Assembly (NCBI RefSeq): GCF_000002995.4
Contig: NW_025062475.1
Coordinates: 1,116,001 to 1,180,000, forward strand
Direction: 5' to 3'
Length of the DNA stretch: 64,000 nt
Source: Brugia malayi
Lineage: Eukaryota; Nematoda; Chromadorea; Rhabditida; Onchocercidae
Of this stretch, positions 39,659 through 51,259 are shown one piece after another. The position numbers and the translations under genes were made by a program. Position 1 is the stretch's first letter. Each line of letters begins with the position of its first letter. The notes under the pieces are model-generated. The model saw only the letters and a program-made list of their open reading frames with translations, searched no databases and had not been told where the DNA came from.

Positions 39659-42600
39659 ATTCCCTTATTTTATGTTTGACTCTCCTCTCTCCATACAAAA
39701 AAGAAAAAAAAAAGAAAAAATGGTATTATGCATATATCTCTCCTCTCCTTTCTTCCAAAACCAAATCAGACATTTTTGTACAAAGGATAACAAAATGATA
39801 AAACAGAAAAAAAAAAAAAAAAAAAAAAGAGAAGAAAAATCATGATAAAAAAAAAGAAAAGAAAAATCATGATAAAAAAAAGAAAAGAAAAATCATGATA
39901 AAAAAAAGAAAAGAAAAATCATGATAAAAAAAAAAGACAAAACCTCCTAATCCTTCTCTTCTGACAATTTTTTTTCTTTTATCATGATTGAAAAATTTTT
40001 AGTTTCATTAATGTTTTATAGACGATATATTGATGTTAAAACTATTATGTTAAGTAATAAAAGAGTTTCAGAAAAAAAAAAATTTTTTTTAAATTTTTTA
40101 GCTAAAGAAGACATTTAAGATTGTTTTACAAATTAATGTCCAATTATTAACATTGTAAATTAACACTAATTACATTTAATAGACTAAAATTATATGTAAT
40201 TATGTGCATATATGAATAAAACACTATGAAATATACTATGCTTAACGGATTTAATTTATTTTCAATTTATTTTAATACATATTTTGTCCATTATTATAGG
40301 CATATATGTATCCTTAGAAGTGAAACAATCATCTGTTTAACCTTTTTTTGTTATTTATAATTTAGTCCAAAATTCCTCAAAATCATCTATACACTTCATT
40401 TCCAATTTTTATCTAATTAAATTTGTTTTGAAAAGAAAAGAAATCCAACGAGAAAATAAGGTAATTAATTAAAATGCCCACAAATTCTATAAATTATTTA
40501 ACCTGATTCTTTTTCATACTTTGGCATTATTAATATTAACTTTTCCCTGCCATACAATTTTGATCTTCATAACCGAAATAGTCAAAGAATGAAATCAGCA
40601 ATTTTAAATAACTCTCTTCTTTCTATATTCAAATATTTTAAAAGGGAAAAATTAGCATTTTCTCGAAGAAGAATTTTTATGAAAATTGTATGGCAGAGGA
40701 AAAAAATACAAAAAAAAAAAAAAAAAAATACACTTATAAAATAATTTATTTTTATCCTGCTACAGAAAAAAAAAAAAAAAAACTTTTCTCTTTAAAAGTT
40801 TCGAAAAAAATATTTGCAAGTCATGTGTAAGAAAGAATGATTGTTTTAAAAAAAGGAAAAAGAAAAAGTGAATTTGATAAATTTCAAATGTATTGTAGAT
40901 TTTAATGATTGATATTGTAGGTATTAAAAAAAAAAAGAAAGAAAAAAAAAATCATTTAAATAGATAAAATTTCTCAAATGAATTGATTTAACAAAAGAAT
41001 TTAACTATTTTAAATTTCTATTTGCAATACCTCAAATTGTTCACATTTTCAGCTTATTGAAAATTATTAAAAATCTCTTTTTTAACATAACTAATGCTTT
41101 TTTTTAAAAAAAAAACAATCTCTCCTTCTTTTCTCAATAAGCTTTATTCAACTTTTTCTCTTTTCTTTTTTCTTTCTATTTATTCATTTTTTTTTTCTTT
41201 CAACTAAAATTTTTCAGCAATGAAATGAAAATAAAAGTTACCGTAACCATCATCATATAGCACTTCACCGTCGTCATCCTATCATGTTTGTTCGTTTGTT
41301 CACTTCACATCTTCCTAACTCCCATCAAATGTCACCATTATTTGACGTCTCCTCTCTCCCTTTCTCTCTCTCTCTCTCTCTCTGATCTCTACTTTGCTTG
41401 GTCCAATTGTTATCGTTTCACTTTTTTCAACTAACCAGTTCATTGAGGGAAATTCGCAAGTTTAGCGCATTTTCAAATGGATTTTTAAAACTTAATTAAC
41501 GTCTAGAGAATTGAAGTAGTAAAGCAAATGCAGAACAATAATAATTTAAAATGTATCAGATAGGATTTTGAAAAGCTTAACAATTTCATAAAATCAATTA
41601 AAAGGTCAACTAATAAACAATTATTAAATGAATATTTCGATTTTGCAGTCAATTCAAAAATTATGATTTTGAATTTTTGTATAAACTTTAAAAAAATTCG
41701 GAAATAGCTCTAAATAATTTCGTCCTCGAAAGCAATTTTTAAGTTTGAACCAATAATGATAATATTATATTATAAGTGAGAAAAATTAGTACTTAAATTA
41801 GTCAATAAATGGAGAAAATGTCATTTCGGTAGAAATAAATGATTAATTAGCAGTTATTGCACACAAATGTAGTTTAGAAAATATTCAATGAAAATTCAGT
41901 AAATAAAAGAAATAAATTTTTTCATTTATTATTGGCCCCGATTTTCGATTAATTTTTTGATAGGCTGCAAAAATATATTTGAAGAAATATGAAAATTTAA
42001 TTTTGCTAATAATTGAGTTGTGCAAAAGGTGTAGTTTTTTTTTCTTTTTCTTTTTTTGAAAATACTCTTTGCCGAAGTGAAAGTCAATGAGTGAGTTAAA
42101 ATCAATTTTTAAAAGAAAGCCATTAGCATATGCACAATAAATGAGAAGGCAGAACAATTATTAGTAATTACTTTCACTTCAATTTAATCACTTTATGACC
42201 AAAAACTTCTTAATGTATTAAGTAATTTTATTCCCTTACTGTTTTATGACAATTTTATGCCATTTACTTCATCTTGAAAAAAAAAATTACTTTGGAAAAT
42301 TAAAAAAAGAAAATAAAAATTAAAATTTTTGTAATAACTATATTTTATTATTTACTTACATCCCATAGGAATTTATTATTTGGAAGATTATTTTAAATAT
42401 ATAAACTAAAATTTTGTTTAGAATCTTTTTAATAAATAGAATATTATTTTGATTTGGTAAGAAGTTTGAAATGTTGATCGATTCGACCTCGCATTATCGA
42501 ACGATGATTTGGCACTTATCGCATTAGCAAGCGGAATTCCATTGGGATTGATTTCGGAACTCAATTAGCATTTTACGACAACTAACCAATTCTCATTCCT

Positions 42601-45600
42601 TCCACTTTTTTTTTCTTCCTTCCTTTTTCCCAACTGTCACCCATTTCATTTTTTTTTTTTTTTTGTCTAATAATACTGCCAGTTTTGACTAGGAAAAAAA
42701 ATTATCACTTAAGCATTATATATTTGTTTCTCTCAAATTTGAACTTTATTTCTTAAAAAATTTTTAAAAGCTTACCAAATTAATTACTATTCAGTTCTTT
42801 CTAAAAATTTGATCACATACAAGTAGCAATGATAATACAATTACGTTTAATAATAATGCATACAATAAAAAAAATTTTTTTTTTCAAATAAATAAAACCA
42901 ACAAAATTCAATTATTCAACTAGCATTGAGATGAGCATAACTTATAGTATGCAAAAATTATTTTTTTCAATTGATTTGATTTAATTGGCATGCTAAATGT
43001 AATTATATAAAATGACCTTATGTTTAATAATAAAATAAAGTTGCTATACTTCATCTCATTTCAACCATCTATTTAAAAGACATTAATGAATCTTCAAGAT
43101 AAGATTATCCTATCTTATCTTTAATCATCATTACTTGATCGTTGCAAAATTACTGCATCAATGATAAATTTGCAAATGGAATTTTAAGTGAAAATACCTG
43201 AGATATTAGTCTCTCTGATTGTATTTTCACTTGTTACAGCATTCATTCTGACATAACTTCAAGCCACTATTATTTTACTGAATAATAAGCTTACATTTTA
43301 AATCGTCTTAACTATTTACTTTAATGTACCCACTGTCTAGAGTATCTCTTGCTGAAAATCTAATATCTGAGCAATCTTTAGTACTTTTAGCACAATTTAT
43401 TTGCAATTCAGTTTTACCGTAATTTATCGTAGCTTTTTACCGTAATTTATCGTAGCTGTCTACCGTAATTTATCATAACTGTTTACCGTGTTTTCTATCG
43501 TAATTTTTTTCTATATATCACATACTTTCCTTTTTTTTTGTTATTATAAAATTAAACAATTGTAGAATCGGCGTAAATTGGTTGTAAGACATGAAGAGCC
43601 ACAGTATTCACAATTAAACTGTCAAGGAGCTCGTCCATTTACGCTTTTCAAATCAGTTTATACAAATAATACTGATCGATCGCAGGAATATTCTTTTAAA
43701 ACTGAACGTACCACCGAAAGTTTATGTAGCGTTGTACGTGAACAAGGTTATATGATCGGCGGTGAAACTGAATTAACATTAAAAACACCATGTTTGTTTG
43801 CTTTTTTTCTTCTTCTTCTTTATTTTTATTACAATTTCAAATTAATGAAATCTTAGAAAAATTTTTAAATTTGGATTTAATTCCATTTTATAGCATATAA
43901 AAAAGAATTTTTTAATTTATCGCATAAATTTATCAGAAATTTAGTGTTAAGGAGAGAGAGAGAGAGAGATGAAAAAAAAAAAAAGAGAGATAACGAATTA
44001 TATATTTTATAAACAAAGTATAATTTAATCATTCAATCTGCCAAAAATTTCTCACCAACCTGCTCAGTTATTAACTCATTGTGCATGTGATTTTTGTTTA
44101 CATTTCGATATTGTCGCTTATAGTCTATTCGGTTCATTTTATGATATATAATTTTTGTTTACCAGGCTATTCTCACTCACTTATCCAGTTTTTCCCTTAG
44201 ATGCATGCATGCAAAATGTCAATAAGATGATTGCAAAGCAAATTTAGTTTTGAAAATGGGTTAAGGCAATTCGTTTTCGCTAAAATCAAATATTTTGTCG
44301 AATTTAAATTCTTTCTTCTGTAAACATTCATGAAATTTGATACTTTATTTACGCTTGCAATAAGCTTGCAATCTTAATCCTTAAATTTAAAGCTAAAACT
44401 ATAGCTGAATTCAAATTTTTTTGATAGCATCACAAATTGTTGAGAAAAAAAAAAAAACGAAATGTAATGATAAAACAGAAATCAATTAAGCAAGTAGGCT
44501 TAAAATTTAATGAAGTTAAAAGAATTTAAGCACATTTTTTCTGAATTTTTTAAATTTTAGAAATTTATTTCTTATTGAATTTTCAAAACTCATTTTTCAT
44601 TTCTATAGCCATCGGATTAAAATTAAAAGCATAAAAATTATCACATAAAATAAATTTAAATTTTTTTGAAAGTCAAATATTGAAAGGAGAATTTGATATC
44701 TGATTTCATGCTGAAAAGTGTTTGTATAGCGGTGCAAAGGTGAAAAACCTTCTATTTGCTATGTGAATTCATCAAAGACAATAAATTCAAACAGTGAAAA
44801 TTGAAAGAAGCAAAGGAGGTGAACAAAGCAAATATTGTGGAAATTTTTTTTTTTCACAGGGCTTCCCGCTGATTAGCGGAACTTGTCAACAAAATGATGT
44901 AGTTAACAGTCAACGATTTCCTTTTATAATTCTGTTTCGGAAATGTCAAAATGATGACGGATAGTAAAGGACAACAAACTATTCAAGAAGGTCATTTAAG
45001 TGTAGTTCGAGAAGTTTAGTACGATTATAAATAAGGTAAAAGTAAATGAATGTAAGTAAAAGGAAGAAAGAAAGAAAGAAAGACAGGAAGGAGATTACAA
45101 CTTCTATGACACTTGATTGACCTTCTGTCCCACTTTTCTTTAAATCGAAAATCAACAACTGAATTTTTTATTATCGATAGAATACGCAAACTCTTTTTTT
45201 TAAAAAAAAGTTCAAAAGGTTAGATTAATGATGATAATAATATTCATTTACTTCGTTTTAGACGAACAAAATTTTGAATAGCGAGAAAGGTATTAGAGAG
45301 ATTTAAAAGTAATTGAAAAGACTTCACGGACGATTCACAGCAATTGAAAAAATTTTAAATAAGATTAATAATGGTTGCATAAATTAACTATTCAAGAAGG
45401 TCATTTAAAAGTAGTTCGAGAAGTTTAGTAAGATTTTATGCTATTTTCCAAATGATATAATCAAATTTTACGCTTATTTTCTTTCATTTTTATCCTAAAA
45501 TGAACGAGAAAAAGCAAAATTAAAACTTAAAATCGATGAATTTCGTTCGTACCAGAAATGCATTTCTTTTTTTCTCTCTCTTTTTGCCATTTTTTTTTTC

Positions 45601-48600
45601 CTCCTAAAATTCGTTTATTTGCCGATCCAATTTGAAAAAATAGTAGTTAAATCATTATGTCTGTGATTTATGGGAACAAAACCTACTTGGCCTTCTCTTC
45701 ATTTTTTTGCATTTCTCCTTTTTTGGCTTTTATTTTCTTGTCTATTGGCATGCGTGTTAAATAAGGCTTAGGCCAATGATTGATTGGAAGTAAAAATTGA
45801 AATTGCATGAATTGCATATTAAAGCACGAAGAATTATTTCATTTTATTTCATTTTTTCTTTTTTTTTTTTCTTTTTTTCAAAAAATAAAAGCAATTTGAA
45901 CAAAGAAAAGAAAATGATAGCTAAGAAAATTTTTGATGCTAACAAAACAATAATGTAAAATAATCAATTTGCTTACTATTTTTATTGTATTATTTATTGC
46001 TTAAATTTTAAAAGAATAAATTTGAAGTAGTAATTGTTAAATTAACTAAATTATTGATAATAATGAAAAACAATAATAATAAATTAAAATAATAAAAAAA
46101 AAAAATAAATTAAACCAAGAAATAAATGAGGAAAAAAATTCAAGAATTATTTCACCTTTTTTTTTCAACAAAAAGAAAAACGAAGCAAAATTGATCAATA
46201 TTTTCTATTAATTAAATGTTTTTGCAATAATTTTTCAGTTTATTTTTTCATGGGTAAATATTAGATTAAAACTCATATCATTAACTGTTGATTGTACCTA
46301 AAATGAAGTAAAATGCGAAGTTTGCTGTATTAAACGGAAATCATAAAATGTTTTTTTTTTTTTTTTTTTTTTTTTATGAAATGTTTTAAAAATACTAACA
46401 AATAATTTTACATAATAAGTAAGTAATAAATAGTTAATATTATACAATTGTTAATTTTTCTATGTATTGTTTAGGTGAAATAGCTGAATTGAAAGCAGGT
46501 TTCAAGAGTGAAATGAATTTCAATAATGTAAATGAAAATGCAAAATCAGAAATGATGTCATGGGCTGTTGATAGTACTGTTGTGGTACCACCACATTACA
46601 AAACGGAAGCATCAATTATCATCGAAGAAATGAATTATAAAGGCACATATAGTGTTGTTTCAGTATTGTCCGGTTTAGTGACAATATCAATTAGAAGGTT
46701 TGTTATATTATAATTTAAATATGTAAAATTTAATTTCAGTAATGAAATTATTCATGAAATATAAGTTTCATTTTGCATTCATAGAAAATGTTACAGACTT
46801 TAATAAAATTCATGGAATTAAAGATAAAAATAATAGGAATACATTTGTTTACTATATACATGTTAGTATTTATAAAAAAAATTAAATTCAAAGTTCTATT
46901 TGGATAGATGAAAATAGAAATGAAAAATATATTAATTGTTAATTTTTTTTTTCTTTGTATTATAAATTTGAATGCTATTTAGATTTAATTTTTTAGTGTA
47001 GAAAATATTTTAGGAGGAAAGATGGTGCCTTAGTATTACCTTTAACAATGAATATAGTTGAGATATTTCGTGATCATCTGGAATCAAGATATGCCAGGAA
47101 GGAAATTAAATCAGCTGTTATGATAGAGGGTACACAATTTGTACGATTAATATCAAAGGGTACCTGCTCATTTCAGGTTAACTTTTCTTTTTTTTGTTTT
47201 TGTTTTTTTTTGTAATTTTGATAATAATACTTTTATTAAGTTTATTTTTATTATTTTAGAATATTTTTTATAAATATAATGTTTGAAGATAGAAATTATT
47301 ATTTATTTGCAAATTAGAAAGTTTTTTTTAAAAAATTTTTTTTTGATTAATTCAGCGTGAATATATCCTTTAAGTATTTACTGTAAACATTGTAAGTTGA
47401 ATGTTTGTTTACTCAGTATTGATTATAAAAAAGGAAAGAAAATTTTTTTTGATTGCTATGAAAATTGCAATTGCATTTCATTTCATTTTTTTTTTTTTCT
47501 TTTTTTGATATGAAATAATGATAGGAACTGTACGGCAAAAATAACAAAAACTAGTTTCATTTATGTCAACAAAAATTGCCTTATGAAAAAAAAAAAAAGA
47601 AAAATTGAAAATTCAACAAAATTACCCTCATTACTTGGTCGTTTCTTTTCTTTTCTTGTCTCGAGATTTAACAATAAATAACCTTGAAGAAAAAGAAGAC
47701 AAATATGTTGTTGACATATATATTATAAATAATTCTGGAAAAAGATTACGATATAAGAAGTACGAATTATAAAAATACTATTTTATTTTAACATAAAAAA
47801 AAAGAAAACATTACAACCACTTTTATTATTTCAATTTTTTATTTATAAAGTTAAAAAAAAAAAAAATTAATTAAAAAATAAGTTGAAATGTTTACAAAAG
47901 TCTTAGTTGCATTTATTGTTATTACCGGTTTTTCTCTTTTTGTTGATTTATAACATGCAGCTGTACGTGATATATTAGGTAGTTACTTTTATTTAAAATT
48001 AAGATATCTTTTAATTTTTTCAAAATACTATAAAAGGCTCAAAATAAAATTTAAATTTAATCTGTAAAAATATAGTGAGAAATTTTGAGAGAAAAGAAAT
48101 ATGCATAAGAAATTATGAAAATGAAATTTAAAAAATTGCTATTTTTTTTTTGCTAAATGTTTTATTATTTAGGAGATGAAAAAATAAACTCCCCGTATTA
48201 GTTATTTTAAAATTTTAATTATGTTTTAAAATTATTATAAAGAGTGCATGCATGAAATACCTGTAATTAATAATGAGTTGAGATGCCGTGACAAACAACG
48301 ATAAATAATTTTGCTAAAATTCATATCGATTATTTTTCAATTTATTGGAGGGATGAATGAGCGAAATGTGTTTTCATAAGAAATTATACCAAGGCATGCT
48401 GAAGAATTTTATAAATTTATTAAATTTGAAATTTTATTTCAACTTCTTTCCCTCTTTTTTTTTTTCACTCAAATTACAAAAAGAAAAAGTATGGAAGAAA
48501 ATTTATAATAAATTAAAAATTTTTTTAAACTATTCTAACTAAATTTTTGTTCCTATATTTCTTACTTAATGTTATAAATTTGTCACATTTCATTATTGAG

Positions 48601-48923
48601 TGAGTATTTTACTCTATCGTCTAAATCACTGCTAAACAATTTTTGCTTTATTAATTGATAATAATTTCAGGTAGTTTCTTCCTAAATTTCTGGTTTTAAA
48701 TTTCTTTTTCTTTTTTTTTTTTTAAATAAAGCAAATAATTTGGAACAAATAATTGTGATAAAAATTTTTTTATACGCTTTTTTCAAAAAATAAAAGTAGT
48801 AATAATAATAAATTTTACCTCAGTAATTTGAAATGATAATTTAAATTTCAGTTTGCATTGAAACAACGAATCGATCTCAAAGAAGAACCATTTGGTGATA
48901 AAGAGAAAATGATGGTTGATTAA
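34999..48923 (+). CDS. ETX/MTX2-like (aerolysin-type fold) protein, tentative
   Basis: Five exons: 34999-35136, 43566-43791, 46475-46697, 47014-47176 and 48852-48923. They are in frame, giving 273 residues. The start MAQSYVDIDSLLEDYAWRHF has no signal peptide and no hydrophobic helix, so the product looks soluble and intracellular. After a charged 55-residue N-part, the pattern is a long run of Ser/Thr-rich beta strands: KSVYTNNTDRSQEYSF, TERTTES, then WAVDSTVVVPPHYKTEA and a strand/Gly pattern ending in IRRRKDG. This order (N-T-D, TERTT, W-x-V-D-S-x-V-x-V-P-P, Lys-Asp-Gly) resembles the ETX/MTX2 family. That family includes pore formers but also many animal proteins of unknown role. The match is from memory of the family pattern and is tentative. 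Function here is unknown. The first intron is 8.4 kb. A possible alternative start lies inside intron 2. Confidence 0.6.
39815..39935. repeat. 26-bp tandem repeat, four copies
   Basis: The unit is GAAAAATCATGATAAAAAAA followed by AGAAAA. It contains the short palindrome ATCATGAT. Confidence 0.85.
43405..43505. repeat. 21-22-bp tandem repeat near a splice acceptor
   Basis: Four units of TTTACCGTAATTTATCGTAG plus one or two bases, with increasing divergence to the right. The array ends about 60 bases before the exon at 43566. Confidence 0.8.
44860..45019 (+). other. candidate alternative 5' exon inside intron 2 of the ETX/MTX2-like gene
   Basis: A very good acceptor (poly-T then CACAG, ending at 44859) precedes a stretch of higher complexity with a hairpin (TTCCCGCT-GATT-AGCGGAA, 44863-44881). 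An ATG pair follows at 44951/44954, opening a 22-codon frame (MMTDSKGQQTIQEGHLSVVREV, 44951-45019). A donor-like GTGTAG inside the frame ends in phase 1, which matches the exon at 46475. This could be a trans-spliced alternative start giving a protein without the N-terminal part, or chance. Confidence 0.25.
44987..45436. repeat. dispersed 47-bp duplication
   Basis: ACTATTCAAGAAGGTCATTT and AGTAGTTCGAGAAGTTTAGT-type sequence occurs at about 44987-45026 and again at about 45387-45435, some 400 bases apart in the same intron. In the same frame both encode TIQEGHL(S/K)VVREV and a stop. Confidence 0.7.
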
Positions 48924-51259
48924 ATTTTAAAATTCTCCAACAAAAAAAAAAAAAAAAATTTCATTGTTTATTTTTGTGTATAAAATATATTTATTTTTAC
49001 TTGCATCATGTCAAATGTTTCAAATAATTTGTCCATTTATAATGAAATTGCAAAGAGGTAGAAAGAAAAAGGATGAAACAAACATTTTTTTTTTTAGCAT
49101 CCGAAAACGAAAAAATAATTCCGGATTTTTTTTTTTTTAAAGTTTAATAAAAAAGTCGAAACATTATCATATCATACTTAACGGAACATTGATTCTTCTT
49201 CCCTTCTTGTTACATTTGTTCGAGAATTGGTTTAGTTTATAAATTTTGCTATTTTTGAAAACTTTCCGGAATCATATTACATGACCAGAATTATTTAAAT
49301 TAGTGATTATATGCTAATTATTAGGAAACGATTGAATCCAGTAATCGGTCAATTAATTTACACTGTTGTACAGTTCGAAATACTTGATCTTTGATCTTTG
49401 GTTTTTATCGGTTATTTTTTTGAAAATTTTCTACCCAAAAGATTGTATGATTATATTATATCATAGCTTAATTAAAGATCAAAAAGAAAAGTCTAGAAAT
49501 TCTGCATTATAAGCAAGCATTTTTGCAAAAGAATGGGAAAGTGTCGGGAAAATAACCCTAAGGGGTGGGCAACTTGTCGATTATCTATTTTCAATGTATT
49601 GAAAAATCTATTAGAATAATATCTTTTTAATGACAAATTTTGCATATATTTTCATGTTAACTTTTTATGTAAAATTTAAATTTTCATAATTCAACTTTCA
49701 TAAAAAAATTATTGCATAGATCAAAATTTTCAGGAAATGAACGAAAATGATAGTTAATTTAATGAAAAACCATTGAGTGCCTAAATTTTGACATCTTCTT
49801 AAGTAAACAACCAATGTTTAATTCTTATAAAAGAAATAAAAAAAAAAAAAAAAAAGGTTTGATTCTTTCAAAAAATAACCAATCCGGAATCGGAATAGAC
49901 TATTTTTGATTTGATTTGCGTAGATTGTTGTTTCATAGATAAAATAGTTATTAATCAATACAACAAGTTTTCTGCCTGATTACTGATAAATAAAGAAATT
50001 GCTTTGAAGTTTGAAAAAGAGGAAATTGGTAAGGAATTGGTTAAGTTAAGATAAGAACTTGATTAATCTAGGAGAGCACAGCTCTTAAATTGTCGAAGTT
50101 AAAATTTTCGGTAAAGAATGGATAAGTAAGTAAGTAAGTAATTGCTTAGATATGATAAGTAATAGCATTAATTTCTATAATATGGAAAAATTCACAAAGA
50201 TATTTTTGTGATAAAATTCTATTCGATATAAAAGATAGTTATGCGGGTGAAAGAGCTATTTTACATTTTATAACTTTGAATATAATCATTAAATATAAAT
50301 TTTTTAAAATATTTTTTTTAAATAATTTTTAAAATATAAATTTAGTTTTAGAATGCAAGAATTTATATGTGAATTAATTCATCAGATGTTTACGATTTAT
50401 CAGTTCGTTGCTTAAAGCATAAAAAATTTAAACCGGAAAAATTTACATATGAATTTGAATAAATGATAGAAATAGAACAAATTTCTAGAATAAAAATATT
50501 TTATAAGATTATTTGCGCTTTTCGTCACTTTATTATATCGCAATTTATAAGCTACCGTTTCAGGATTTGAAAATACAGTTTCAATGAAATGATACAGTAA
50601 CACAATTTTTTCTTTTTTGAAAGGAAGCGGCAAATTTTACTATGATTGACTGACATTAACTGTTTGCAAATAAATTTAATTTAATCAGAAATTCTTCCAA
50701 CCTTAATTAAACCAAATTTTAAATACCTATGAAAAATGTCAATAAAAGCAGAAACAAAAATGAGGAACGAAATCAAAATTTCATTTCTAAATTACGGTAT
50801 TACGGTAGAAGAAAATAAAAAAAATAGAAAATATGATATTATATAAAATTTAAAATATTATCTACAAAAAAAAAAAATAAATTTTTTGCAACAGATGAAA
50901 ACTTCTATATAATTTGTGCTATTTGCAATATGCCAATATATTCGTATAATTTTTTTTTTTTTTTTTCTTTAAATCATCATCCAATTATTATTGTATCATA
51001 AAATTGAGATAAATGAATTAAACAAATTAGCATAAATGAACAAAAAAAGGGAAATGACAAATTATAGTTAATGGAAAAAATAGAGGTATGAAGCATATTA
51101 ACTTCCATACTAAATTGAAATAAAAATATAACTTAATTTAACTTTTTTTTTCTTGTTGTTTTGAGGAGTATAAAAAAATGTTTTTTCTTTTAAAACTTAA
51201 TAAAATTAATTTTTCATTTTTTACTACTGTTATCATTGTTACCCGTATCATATCAACAT
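48924..51259. other. convergent intergenic region, 3' ends of two genes
   Basis: Between the stop of the ETX/MTX2-like gene (+) and the stop of the lectin gene (-). No coding sequence recognised. An AATAAA at about 49146-49151 could be the polyadenylation signal of the upstream gene. No close signal is evident for the lectin gene. The rest is AT-rich, with a few TTCCGG motifs (49120, 49265, 49883, 50434). Confidence 0.5.

Larger units (their letters stand above)
35137..43565. other. 8.4-kb first intron of the ETX/MTX2-like gene
   Basis: No convincing exon. It contains poly-A/T runs, GA and CT microsatellites (36927-36962, 39631-39655, 41350-41384), a 26-bp tandem array (39815-39935) and, just before the acceptor, a 21-22-bp array (43405-43505). 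A more complex stretch at 42470-42590 remains unexplained. Confidence 0.55.

Noticed and set aside
47961..47978. 18-base microexon (good acceptor ATGCAG, donor GTAGTT) between the last two exons of the ETX/MTX2-like gene
   Set aside because: In the required phase it ends in an in-frame stop codon. Skipping it gives a clean in-frame protein. It could only be a poison exon, for which there is no evidence.
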